A DNA stretch of 64,000 bases, taken from JAWRCU01 sp033542235 (GTDB taxonomy: Bacteria; Pseudomonadota; Alphaproteobacteria; Rhizobiales; Rhizobiaceae). The notes below the pieces were generated by a model that did no database searches, was not told where the DNA came from, and saw nothing but the letters and a program-made list of their open reading frames with translations. Both the position numbers and the translations under genes were made by a program. This document shows positions 44,801 to 52,347 of this stretch, in pieces (within the stretch, counting starts at the first letter, position 1; every line of letters begins with the position of its first letter). The stretch lies in assembly GCF_033542235.1 (NCBI RefSeq), contig NZ_JAWRCU010000001.1, positions 676,862 to 740,861 on the forward strand. The letters are read 5' to 3'.

Positions 44801-45570
44801 CTCCGGAGCCCGTCACCCGCGCCGCGGTGCTCTACGCCTTCCGCGTCATGGTCGAGGGTGCGATCCCGATGAATGCCGGCTGTCTGAGGCCGATCAACAT
44901 CGTGATCCCGGATGGCTGCATGCTGAAGCCCTCCTACCCTGCTGCAGTCGTGGCTGGCAACGTCGAGACCTCGCAGCACGTCACCAATGCGATGTTCGGC
45001 GCGATGGGTGCGCTCGCCAACGCGCAAGGGACGATGAACAACCTCACCTTTGGCAATTCGAACTACCAGTATTACGAGACGATCTGCTCCGGCTCCCCGG
45101 CCGGCCGCATGAACGACGGCCGCGGCTTTGCCGGTACAGCCGCCGTCCATACGCACATGACCAACTCGCGGCTCACCGACCCGGAGGTGCTGGAACTGCG
45201 CTTCCCCGTGCTCCTGGAGGACTTCCATATCCGGCGGGGCTCTGGAGGCAAGGGCGAATTTTCGGGCGGGGACGGCACCAGGCGCACCATCCGTTTCCTC
45301 GAGAAGATGGAATGCGCGATCCTTTCCTCGCACCGCTCACGCCCGCCACGCGGCCTCGACGGCGGCGGAGACGGTGAGCCCGGCAGCACGGAAATCCGTC
45401 GCCTCGACGGCACCATCGAGACGCTGAAAGCTTGCGACCAGACGGTGCTCGAGGCCGGCGAGGCGGTGACGGTGACGACGCCGACGCCGGGCGGTTTCCG
45501 ACCGGATGCCCCCTTAAGTGACGAGATACCCGCCGTCGATGACGAGTATCGTGCCGGTGACGAAGCCTGA
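41860..45570 (+). CDS. Fused hydantoinase A/B, 5-oxoprolinase-like
   Basis: 1236 residues from ATG 41860 (the longer reading adds 17 weak residues). The HyuA half has RGGTFTD (11-17), GDTTVVDAYLSPIL and GFDMGGTSTD (296-305), an actin/hexokinase-type ATP fold. The HyuB half begins near 700 and has FSCAVFDRTG, APYNGGTHLPDITVVTPVF and RRGSGGKGEFSGGDG. Such fusions hydrolyse 5-oxoproline or hydantoins with ATP. Its 3' end overlaps the 3' end of the opposing SDR gene by 57 bases. Confidence 0.93.
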   Translation: MPGRWDFWIDRGGTFTDVIGRSPEGGLNARKLLSENPGAYRDAAVQGIRDLLGLIPGEPVPADRIGDVRMGTTVATNALLERKGERTLLLITRGFRDALSIAYQARPDIFAKEIVLPEQLYQRVIEIDERVRADGTVEKAVDLTAAQMEIARAQGDGFDAVAIVLMHAWKYPQHEEALARLCRNAGFSQVSASHEVSPLVKLIGRGDTTVVDAYLSPILSRYVRQVAGELGLAPTSSITGEVIQSPSPRLMFMMSSGGLTAAEKFRGKDAILSGPAGGVVGMVETAKLAGFGTVIGFDMGGTSTDVAHYGGEYERAFDTEVAGVRIRAPMMRIHTVAAGGGSILHYEAGRFRAGPDSAGANPGPACYRRGGPLTVTDANVLVGKLQPDFFPAIFGPGQNERLDAERVKEKFAALAQEIGGKSPEEVAEGFITVAVENMANAIKKISVQRGYDVTRYLLNCFGGAGGQHACLVADALGMESVLIHPFSGLLSAYGIGLSSVFASRQQALLKTLSEDSLGYIDELIASLSEAVLTELADQGIERGHAMWRPLLHIRYDGTDTALPVDFSAGSIDAARRDFETAHKAQFGFVYEDRPLVIEAIAIEGSDRADKRQAETASTLEEVDAIPSETRRIFTEGEWREVGVFHREALRPGHRVSGPALVIEKHQTIVLEPGWRAEITAMNHVLMRRAEKKRRHAAIGTEADPILLEVFNNLFMSIAEQMGVTLQNTAYSVNIKERLDFSCAVFDRTGALVANAPHMPVHLGSMDRSVETIIRLNAGDVHPGDVFALNAPYNGGTHLPDITVVTPVFDEKASDILFWVASRGHHADVGGTAPGSMTPLATTVEEEGVLIDNFRLVERGRFREKELEELLTDHPYPVRNLRQNVADLKAQIAANEKGVAELKKMVATFGLNVVEAYMTHVQDNAAESVRRVLDRLPDRCEYEYPTETGQVIKVQISVDRERREATVDFTGTSKVEKNNFNAPEPVTRAAVLYAFRVMVEGAIPMNAGCLRPINIVIPDGCMLKPSYPAAVVAGNVETSQHVTNAMFGAMGALANAQGTMNNLTFGNSNYQYYETICSGSPAGRMNDGRGFAGTAAVHTHMTNSRLTDPEVLELRFPVLLEDFHIRRGSGGKGEFSGGDGTRRTIRFLEKMECAILSSHRSRPPRGLDGGGDGEPGSTEIRRLDGTIETLKACDQTVLEAGEAVTVTTPTPGGFRPDAPLSDEIPAVDDEYRAGDEA

Positions 45571-46293
45571 CAGCGGCGACGACAGATAGAGCGCGCCGCC
45601 GGCGATTTCCGACGGTCCGCCCCAGCGCCGCATGGCTGTGCGATCGACAATCTGCTGGTTGCGCACCGGATCGTCCCGCAACGCCTGTGTGAGCGGCGTT
45701 GCGATCCATCCGGGGGCGATCGCGTTCACCCGGATACGGTCCTTCGCGTAGGCGATCGCCAGTGATTTTGTAAGCTGGGCAACGCCACCCTTGGAGGCCG
45801 AGTAGCCGGGAACGAGACCGCCGCCCAGGAAAGAGAGCATCGAAGCGGTGTTGACGATTGTCCCGCCATGCTCCGCCAGTCGCGGCCGCGCGGCCGCACA
45901 GACCCGCATCGAGCCGCTGAGATTGATGTCGACGACGTCCGCGAAGACTTCCGGCTCCAGCTCCTCCCCTCGCCGGATGACCCCCGCGCAGTTGATCACG
46001 TGATCCAGACGCGGCAGGCTGGATACCAGGGCGCTGACGGCACCACCATCGCGCACGTCGAGCTTTGCGAATTGCCCGCGCGCCAGCGCGGGCAGCTTGC
46101 GCGCGAGTTCGATCTCGGAATTCGCGACGCCTGTCGCCATGACGTCGGCGCCCAGCGCCAGAAAAGCTTCGACGATGGCGGCGCCGATCCCGGAAGTGCC
46201 GCCTGTCACCAGCACTTGCCGCCCTTGGAACAGGCCCGGCCTGAGATAGTCGGCGGCGTTTCGGAAAACCTCAGCGGATGAATTGGTCGACAT
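45514..46293 (-). CDS. SDR-family oxidoreductase
   Basis: 259 residues from ATG 46293. The NAD(P) loop is GGTSGIG (31-37), NCAG is present, and the catalytic residues are S151, Y164 and K168 (YSASK). The end AGGALYLSSPLSGFVTGTIL is typical of classical SDRs. The start lies 23 bases inside the upstream cupin gene, so they are coupled. The substrate is unknown; the cupin partner suggests a carbonyl or aromatic catabolic step. Confidence 0.9.
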   Translation of the reverse strand: MSTNSSAEVFRNAADYLRPGLFQGRQVLVTGGTSGIGAAIVEAFLALGADVMATGVANSEIELARKLPALARGQFAKLDVRDGGAVSALVSSLPRLDHVINCAGVIRRGEELEPEVFADVVDINLSGSMRVCAAARPRLAEHGGTIVNTASMLSFLGGGLVPGYSASKGGVAQLTKSLAIAYAKDRIRVNAIAPGWIATPLTQALRDDPVRNQQIVDRTAMRRWGGPSEIAGGALYLSSPLSGFVTGTILVIDGGYLVT

Positions 46294-46798
46294 AGTCTTC
46301 GCCCAGCCCGACTTTGCCGTAATGCGCACGGCACATGTCTATCTTCGTAAACACGTCTTCGAAGCCGAGCGGCTCACCGTAGGCGTCGACGTAGTACATG
46401 ATGCCGTTGACCTGGAAATAGGTGATCATCTCTTCCACATCGTCGGGAACGACCAGGGTATGCGTCTCACCCGGAGGCTCGAAGACATATCCGCCTTCTT
46501 CAGCCACCCACTCATGCTCGAGATAGTGCCAGCGTCCCTTGAGAACGAAGCCGTGAACGGCTTGCGGGTGGCGGTGGCGGCTGAGCACGCCCGACTTGCG
46601 CACACGCAGCAAGTTCATCCAGTAGCCCTGAGAACGGTTGAGGCACAGCGGCCTGAACCAGACGCTCTCGCCCTGGGGTACCCAGATGCGCTCGTCGCTC
46701 GGGATCGCCGGCGCAATGACGATATCCGCAAGCGCCTCTTTCGGCATCGGATGCTGGTAGGGCATGCGCGGATTGGGATCGCTTTTCATGGGCGGCAT
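46271..46798 (-). CDS. Cupin, 2,4'-dihydroxyacetophenone dioxygenase family
   Basis: 175 residues from ATG 46798, with AGGAG upstream. A cupin barrel: YWMNLLRVRKSGVLSRHRHPQAVHGFVLKG carries the HxH metal motif and EPPGETHTLVV the second His. It resembles the DAD family of ring-acetyl-cleaving dioxygenases. It is translationally coupled to the SDR gene and divergent from a methyltransferase gene. Confidence 0.82.
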   Translation of the reverse strand: MPPMKSDPNPRMPYQHPMPKEALADIVIAPAIPSDERIWVPQGESVWFRPLCLNRSQGYWMNLLRVRKSGVLSRHRHPQAVHGFVLKGRWHYLEHEWVAEEGGYVFEPPGETHTLVVPDDVEEMITYFQVNGIMYYVDAYGEPLGFEDVFTKIDMCRAHYGKVGLGEDYVDQFIR

Positions 46799-46914
46799 CG
46801 TCGACTCCTGGTCTCGTGAATTTGAACTTCGCCTCGTTCTGACAGGCGGCTGCGATCGCAAAGACGTCCTTATCGCTCAGGCTTCCAGGCCAGGAAACAG
46901 GACAATCGTTCCGC

Positions 46915-46928
46915 CTGCAAATTTGCAG
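46915..46928. promoter_or_regulatory. Perfect 14-bp palindrome between divergent genes
   Basis: CTGCAAATTTGCAG lies in the 232-base gap between the cupin (leftward) and methyltransferase (rightward) genes. It is a candidate operator. Downstream TTGATG and TATGCT, 18 bases apart, could be the rightward promoter. No regulator gene is adjacent. Confidence 0.4.
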
Positions 46929-47030
46929 AAGTATCGTTTGGATCGCTTGATGGCTGGTTCTCGCCAAAAATATGCTATATTAGAAATACTCTATACTTTG
47001 AGAAGCACGCGGCGGGGAGGAGAACCTCCC

Positions 47031-47774
47031 ATGGTTTACGATACGCGCCTGGCGCGCGAACGCGACTTCCATAACGAGCGCTTCGGGGCCCCCGAAGAAC
47101 GCAAGCAGGACGCATTTTACTATTTCGCGGCCAGGACCGCCATCCACGACTACTGGCGACGGGTAGAGGCGGCCGCCGATGGCAAGGAAGCGCTCGAGTA
47201 CGGCTGTGCGGATGGCAGGAGCAGCATTCGCCTGGCCGGCTCGGTGAAGCGGATTACCGGCATCGACCTCTCGGACGTCGCGATCCGGCAGGCTAACGAG
47301 GAAGCGAGCCGCCGCGCCTTGCACAACGTGACCTTCCAGGTCGACAATGCCGAAGATATGAGCCTGCCGGACGCGAGCTTCGACCTCGTGTTCGGTAGCG
47401 GCATCCTGCACCACCTCGTCCTGGAGAAGGCCCTCAGCGAGATTTGCCGGGTGCTCCGCCCTGGCGGCAAGGCGATTTTCTTCGAACCGCTCGGCCACAA
47501 TCCGATGATCAACCTTTACCGCAACCGCACGCCGGAGGCCCGCACCATCGACGAGCATCCACTCCTTAAGTCGGATCTCGATATCGTGCGCCGGCACTTC
47601 TCCAAGTGCGAACTGGAATTTTTCTCCCTCACCACGCTCGCCGCCATTCCCTTTTTCGGGAGCCGCTTCGGTTCCGCCATCCGGACCGCCGGCGAACAAG
47701 TCGACAAGCTGCTCCTGAAGCTGCCCGGCCTAAGATGGCAGGCGTGGATCACGGTGATGGATCTCGAGAAGTAA
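47031..47774 (+). CDS. Class I SAM-dependent methyltransferase
   Basis: 247 residues from ATG 47031, preceded by GGGGAGGAG. The SAM fold is clear: ALEYGCADGRSSIRLAG (motif I), ITGIDLSDVAIRQA, DASFDLVFGSGILHHL and CRVLRPGGKAIFFEPL. The C-terminal part has a hydrophobic stretch before the end (KLLLKLPGLRWQAWITVMD). The substrate is unknown. It precedes btaA in the same direction but is separated by a Pho-box-like site. Confidence 0.88.
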   Translation: MVYDTRLARERDFHNERFGAPEERKQDAFYYFAARTAIHDYWRRVEAAADGKEALEYGCADGRSSIRLAGSVKRITGIDLSDVAIRQANEEASRRALHNVTFQVDNAEDMSLPDASFDLVFGSGILHHLVLEKALSEICRVLRPGGKAIFFEPLGHNPMINLYRNRTPEARTIDEHPLLKSDLDIVRRHFSKCELEFFSLTTLAAIPFFGSRFGSAIRTAGEQVDKLLLKLPGLRWQAWITVMDLEK

Positions 47775-47836
47775 GCACGCGAGCGCGGGCGAGCGCGGGT
47801 TTTCGGCCTCGGCAACTCTCCTCCGCAGCCAAGCCC

Positions 47837-47854
47837 CTGTCACGCACGTGTCAT
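47837..47854 (+). promoter_or_regulatory. Pho-box-like site upstream of btaA
   Basis: CTGTCAC (47837-47843), a 4-base spacer, then GTGTCAT (47848-47854). Each half matches the PhoB half-site CTGTCAT at six of seven positions, with the canonical spacing. It lies 48 bases before the btaA start. In Sinorhizobium, DGTS lipid synthesis is known to be PhoB-dependent, which makes this assignment likely. Confidence 0.7.
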
Positions 47855-47867
47855 GCGCCTCGTCTAC

Positions 47868-47889
47868 CCGCAGCCAAACCTGGCTGCGG
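47868..47889 (+). promoter_or_regulatory. Leader hairpin in front of btaA
   Basis: CCGCAGCCA (47868-47876) pairs with TGGCTGCGG (47881-47889), a 9-bp stem with a 4-base loop. The 3' arm runs into the GCGGAG that would serve as ribosome site, so the hairpin could limit btaA translation. Confidence 0.5.
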
Positions 47890-47901
47890 AGATGATTCCA
47901 T

Positions 47902-49149
47902 ATGACCGACCTGTCGGCCGATCTGAGCCCGAGAAAAACCAAGCCGATCAGGACGGCGGTTTACCAGAACAAGGCAGTCTCGAGGGCGGGCGTCTCCGAG
48001 CGGCTGTTCGCGCTGGTCTTTTCCGGCCTCGTCTATCCGCAGATCTGGGAGGACCCCGAGATCGACATGGAAGCGATGGAGCTCAGGGAAGGCCACCGGA
48101 TTGTCACCATCGCTTCCGGCGGCTGCAACCTGCTCGCCTATCTCAGCCGCTCGCCGGCCTCGATCGATGCAGTCGATCTCAACAAGGCCCATATCGCGCT
48201 CAATCGGCTGAAGCTCGCCGCCTTCCGTCATCTGCCCTCGCATGGCGATGTCTTCCGCTTCTTCGGCGAGGCGGGAAATCGGCACAACGGTGCGGCCTAC
48301 GACCGGTTCATCGCACCGAATCTCGATGCGCTCTCGAGGCAATACTGGGAGAAGCGGAACTGGCGCGGCAAGCGGCGCATTTCCGCCTTCGAGAGGAACT
48401 TCTATCGCAAAGGGGCGCTCGGCTTCTTCATCGGCATCGGTCATCGCGCGGCGCGCCTCTACGGCGTCAAGGTCGGCGATATCATGAATGCGACCAGCCC
48501 GCGCGAGCAGCGCCGCTTCTTCGAGGAGGAGCTGGCGCCGATCTTCCAGAAGCGGCTGATCCGCCGCGCGACCTCGCTGAAATCCTCGCTCTTCGCGCTC
48601 GGCATCCCGCCGGCGCAGTATGACGCGCTGGTCGCATGCGGCGACGGCGACATGGCGCGTGTGCTGTCGATGCGGCTCGAAAAGCTCGCCTGCCATTTTC
48701 CATTGAAGGACAACTATTTCGCCTGGCAGGCTTTCGCCCGCTGCTATCCGAAGCCCGGCGAGGCGGCGTTGCCGACCTACCTTGACGAAGTCCACTACGA
48801 GTCGATCCGGGCCAATGCTGACCGCGTCAGGATCCATCACCGCAACATCGTCGAGCTCTTGCAGGACAAGCCCGCCGGCAGCGTCGATCGCTTCGTGCTG
48901 CTCGACGCGCAGGATTGGATGACCGATGCACAGCTCAACGAGTTGTGGGCGGAGATCACCCGCACCGCCGCGCCGAACGCGCGCGTCATCTTCCGCACCG
49001 CAGCCGAGCCGACACTTCTGCCCGGCCGTGTGAGCGACAGCGTGCTCGGCCAATGGGACTATCGCGAGGCTCAGTCGATGGAATTCCATCGGCGCGACCG
49101 CTCCGCGATCTATGGCGGCTTCCACCTCTGCGTGAAGAAGCCGTCATGA
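47902..49149 (+). CDS. btaA: BtaA, SAM:diacylglycerol 3-amino-3-carboxypropyltransferase
   Basis: 415 residues, DUF3419 family. It moves the aminocarboxypropyl group of SAM to diacylglycerol, the first step to the phosphorus-free betaine lipid DGTS. Typical parts are LVYPQIWEDPEIDMEAM, IVTIASGGCNLLAYLSRSP and AVDLNKAHIALNRLK. The end has AEPTLLPGRVSDSVLGQW. The stop overlaps the btaB start as ATGA. Confidence 0.93.
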   Translation: MTDLSADLSPRKTKPIRTAVYQNKAVSRAGVSERLFALVFSGLVYPQIWEDPEIDMEAMELREGHRIVTIASGGCNLLAYLSRSPASIDAVDLNKAHIALNRLKLAAFRHLPSHGDVFRFFGEAGNRHNGAAYDRFIAPNLDALSRQYWEKRNWRGKRRISAFERNFYRKGALGFFIGIGHRAARLYGVKVGDIMNATSPREQRRFFEEELAPIFQKRLIRRATSLKSSLFALGIPPAQYDALVACGDGDMARVLSMRLEKLACHFPLKDNYFAWQAFARCYPKPGEAALPTYLDEVHYESIRANADRVRIHHRNIVELLQDKPAGSVDRFVLLDAQDWMTDAQLNELWAEITRTAAPNARVIFRTAAEPTLLPGRVSDSVLGQWDYREAQSMEFHRRDRSAIYGGFHLCVKKPS

Positions 49150-49814
49150 GCCTGGTGCATCAGCCCGGCGGTCACGCCTCGCTGATGGACGGCGTCTATC
49201 GCCGCCAGCGCCACGTCTACGACCTCACCCGCAAATACTATCTGCTCGGCCGCGACCGGCTGCTTTCCGGAATGGACGTGCCGCCGGAAGGAACCATGCT
49301 CGAGATAGGCTGCGGCACCGGTCGCAACCTGGTGCTCGCGTCCCGCCTCTATCCCGACGCACGGCTCTTCGGCCTCGACATATCGTCCGAGATGCTGCGC
49401 TCGGCGGCCGGCTCGCTGGCGAAAGAAGGAATCGCTGAGCGCGCGAAGCTCTCGCTGGGCGATGCGACCGATTTCGATGCCTTGGCGCTGTTCGGCCGCG
49501 ACCGCTTCGACCGGGTCTTCATCTCCTATGCACTGTCGATGATTCCGGGCTGGGAGCGCGCCATCGCGCAGGGGCTCGCATGTCTGGCGCCGGGCGGTTC
49601 GCTGCATATCGTCGATTTCGGCAGCCAGGAAGGCATGCCGGGCTGGTTCCGCTCCGTGCTGAGAGCCTGGCTTGCCAGGTTCCACGTCTCCCCGCGCGAC
49701 ACTCTCCATGGCGAACTGACGAAACAGGCGGCATTCGCCGGCATGGGGCTGGAATTCAGGTCGCTCTACCGCGGCTACGCAGTCCATGCGGTGGTGCACC
49801 GACCGCGGCAATAG
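49146..49814 (+). CDS. btaB: BtaB, diacylglycerylhomoserine N-methyltransferase
   Basis: 222 residues from ATG 49146, inside the btaA stop. A SAM methyltransferase: MLEIGCGTGRNLVLASRLYP (motif I), FGLDISSEMLRSA, FDRVFISYALSMIPGW and CLAPGGSLHIVDFGSQ. It trimethylates the homoserine head group made by BtaA to give DGTS. The pair order and overlap match the known rhizobial btaAB operon. Confidence 0.93.
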   Translation: MSLVHQPGGHASLMDGVYRRQRHVYDLTRKYYLLGRDRLLSGMDVPPEGTMLEIGCGTGRNLVLASRLYPDARLFGLDISSEMLRSAAGSLAKEGIAERAKLSLGDATDFDALALFGRDRFDRVFISYALSMIPGWERAIAQGLACLAPGGSLHIVDFGSQEGMPGWFRSVLRAWLARFHVSPRDTLHGELTKQAAFAGMGLEFRSLYRGYAVHAVVHRPRQ

Positions 49815-49824
49815 CATCGTTCGC

Positions 49825-51204
49825 CTACTCCAATGCCTTCATCACCGCCGCGACCAGACCTTGCGGTCTGTAATGGAGCACGGCGGGCGTGAGCCCCATG
49901 CGCACTACGACTAGGTCTTTCGACGGGATGACGGCAACAGACTGGCCGTCATGGCCTTGGAACCAGAAGGTGTCGTCGGGAAGCCCGAAACCGGCGTCGG
50001 GGTCCTGACCGGCCGGCGTGCCGTCTCCCGGCCCTTTGAGCCAGACCTCACCCTTGCCATATCGGCCATTTGAAGCCGGCGCTTCCTCATGCATCCAGTC
50101 GACGAAGCCGGTCGGGAGGATTTCCTGCCTGTTCCAGACGCCCTTCCTCAGGATGAACAGGCCGAAGCGCGCCCAGTCGCGCGCGGTGGCATAGAGGTAG
50201 GATGAGCCGGCGAAGGTGCCGCGCTCGTCGGGCTCGAGCACGGCGCTTGTCATGCCGATCGGGTCGAACAGCGTCTTCTTCGGCCAGGAGAGCGCTTCGG
50301 TGCCCGCGGCGTTCTGCCAGATGCGCGAAATTATGCTGGCGGTGCCGCTCGAATAGCTGAAAACCTTGCCGATCTCGTTGACCAGCGGCTTGTCCGCCGC
50401 GAAGCCAGCCATGTCGGGCTCCAGATAAAGCATGCGCGTGACGTCGCTCACGGCGCCATAATCCTCGTTGAACGCAAGCCCGGAGGACATCGCCATCAGG
50501 TCTGCAAGACTGATGTCGCTGCGGCCGTCTCGCTTCCACGCCCCCAGGAGGTGCTTCTGGTCGAGGCTGAGCTTGCCGGTCTTGACCAGCGTGCCGACGA
50601 TCGCCGCATTGACCGATTTCGTCATCGACCAGCCGAGCAGCGGTGTCTCGGCCGCGAAGCCGTCGCCATATCGTTCGGCGACGATGCGGCCGTTTTTGAC
50701 CACGACGACGGCGCGCATCTGCGGGCCGATCAGCGTCGGATCATTTAGAATCCTGGCAAGCGACGGGTCCTGCGAGGGTTGCACTGCCTTGCCTTCCGGC
50801 CAGAGCGCATCGGACGCTGCCGGCGCCGGATCGAGGGTTGGTACAGTGGCTACCGCATCGAGCCTGCCGTCGGGCACCAAGGTACAGCCGAAACCGTCGC
50901 GCGCGACGGCGAAGCTCCTGCCGAATACTCCGAGCAGGCTCGCCGTCACGGTCTTCGCGTCGCGATCGACGGAGGCGTCAATGTATCTCAGCAGCCAGTG
51001 CCCCGGCGCCTGCACGTCGAGCTTCAGGACCTGGTCGGCCTCGCGGCCGGCAATGAAGACATTGGAGCAGACGATCTTGGCCGAATAGCCGGACGCCACG
51101 CGCAGCAGCTCGGGCGGCGACAAATATAGCCCGCCGGCAAAGGCAGCGATGGCGACGATGACGATCCCGAGGAACCATCTGCCGATTTTTCGAACGGTTC
51201 GCAT
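49825..51204 (-). CDS. Serine hydrolase of the beta-lactamase/6-aminohexanoate hydrolase type
   Basis: 459 residues. An N-terminal membrane helix (about 10-29) precedes a domain of about 120 residues and then the hydrolase fold. The active-site S193-M-T-K196 and Y284-S-S are visible, and HDGQSVAVIPSKDLVVVRMG near the end replaces the KTG strand. Such proteins act as esterases, amidases or carboxypeptidases; the substrate is unknown. It is convergent with btaB, ends 11 bases apart. Confidence 0.87.
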   Translation of the reverse strand: MRTVRKIGRWFLGIVIVAIAAFAGGLYLSPPELLRVASGYSAKIVCSNVFIAGREADQVLKLDVQAPGHWLLRYIDASVDRDAKTVTASLLGVFGRSFAVARDGFGCTLVPDGRLDAVATVPTLDPAPAASDALWPEGKAVQPSQDPSLARILNDPTLIGPQMRAVVVVKNGRIVAERYGDGFAAETPLLGWSMTKSVNAAIVGTLVKTGKLSLDQKHLLGAWKRDGRSDISLADLMAMSSGLAFNEDYGAVSDVTRMLYLEPDMAGFAADKPLVNEIGKVFSYSSGTASIISRIWQNAAGTEALSWPKKTLFDPIGMTSAVLEPDERGTFAGSSYLYATARDWARFGLFILRKGVWNRQEILPTGFVDWMHEEAPASNGRYGKGEVWLKGPGDGTPAGQDPDAGFGLPDDTFWFQGHDGQSVAVIPSKDLVVVRMGLTPAVLHYRPQGLVAAVMKALE

Positions 51205-51289
51205 GCTTTCTTGTTGCTTCCTGCCGCGGTCTTGCCGTCTTTGCCTTCGATTTGCCGTTATTCCTCACTGAAGTTGAAAGACCTGTCGA

Positions 51290-51322
51290 GCACGATCAAC
51301 CTATTTTAAACCATGATCGTGC
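51290..51322. repeat. Hairpin between divergent hydrolase genes
   Basis: GCACGATCA (51290-51298) and TGATCGTGC (51314-51322) form a 9-bp stem around an AT-rich 15-base loop, in the gap between the serine hydrolase and GH25 genes. Confidence 0.5.
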
Positions 51323-51417
51323 ACAGGATTGGAGAGGCGGCTGCGAGGGGTTCATACGCAGCCTCATTCCAGTGAAATGATCGCGCGGCCCGATATTGCA
51401 GGGCCATGGAGGGGAAA

Positions 51418-52233
51418 ATGCGTCGACTGGCGGCGATCGTGGCCTTGGCGCTGCTCTCGGCCTGCACCACGGCCGACGACCTCGTGTCGACATCGGCGAT
51501 CAGGTCCGATGGCACCACGGTCACCAGGGCGACAGTTGCCGTCGCGTATCCCCGCTTCGGGGACAGTGACCCGCATAAATGGGACTCGATTACGCCGTGG
51601 CACTACGCCGTGCATGGCGCCGACATCTCGAAATACCAGAGTTCGGTCGACTGGGAGAATGCCAGAGCCGCCGGCATTTCCTTCGCCTTCCTGAAGGCAA
51701 CCGAGGGCGGTGATCGCGTCGACGACAATTTTGCCGAGAACTGGCAAAAGGCCAAGGCGGCCGGCGTGCCACGCGGCGCCTATCACTTCTATTATTTCTG
51801 CCGGCCGGCCGAGGAGCAGGCGGCCTGGTTCATCCGTAACGTGCCTCGCGACCGTTCCGCCTTGCCGCCGGTGCTCGACATGGAGTGGAACCCGCAGTCG
51901 CCGACCTGCAAGCTCAGACCCGATCCGCAGACAGTACGCTCGGAGATGCAGAAATTCCTGTCCATCGTCGAGCGTCACTACGGCAAGAAGCCGATCATCT
52001 ACACCCCGATCGACTTCTTCCGGGACAACAATCTCTCGACCTTCCGCGGCTATCCCTATTGGCTGCGCTCGGTGGCCGGCCATCCCGACGACAAGTATAG
52101 CGGGCATCCCTTTACGTTCTGGCAGTATACCGGCACCGGCACGGTGCCCGGCATCAAGGGCAATGCCGACGTCAACGTCTTCAACGGCAGCCAGCTCGCC
52201 TGGAAAAAATGGTTGATGGCGAACACAAAATAA
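51418..52233 (+). CDS. GH25 lysozyme-like muramidase, lipoprotein
   Basis: 271 residues from ATG 51418, chosen because GGAGGGG sits right upstream; an ATG 12 bases earlier would cover that site. A lipoprotein signal ends LLSAC. The GH25 barrel follows: HGADISKYQSSVDWENARAA, FAFLKATEGGDRVDDNF, RGAYHFYYF, and LDMEWN with the catalytic Asp-x-Glu. It cleaves the MurNAc-GlcNAc bond of peptidoglycan. Confidence 0.92.
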   Translation: MRRLAAIVALALLSACTTADDLVSTSAIRSDGTTVTRATVAVAYPRFGDSDPHKWDSITPWHYAVHGADISKYQSSVDWENARAAGISFAFLKATEGGDRVDDNFAENWQKAKAAGVPRGAYHFYYFCRPAEEQAAWFIRNVPRDRSALPPVLDMEWNPQSPTCKLRPDPQTVRSEMQKFLSIVERHYGKKPIIYTPIDFFRDNNLSTFRGYPYWLRSVAGHPDDKYSGHPFTFWQYTGTGTVPGIKGNADVNVFNGSQLAWKKWLMANTK

Positions 52234-52247
52234 TCGATTGAACGCCT

Positions 52248-52274
52248 CTGCCCGTTTTTCGCCACGGGCAGTTT
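52248..52274 (+). terminator. Weak terminator after the GH25 gene
   Basis: CTGCCCGT (52248-52255) pairs with ACGGGCAG (52264-52271), followed by only three T. It lies 15 bases past the stop. Confidence 0.5.
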
Positions 52275-52347
52275 GCATTGCATTGGCGGGTGCGGGCTTC
52301 TCGGGGCCCGGTAATGGCGTTTAGCAATGGCTCTACAGAGAGGCGTC

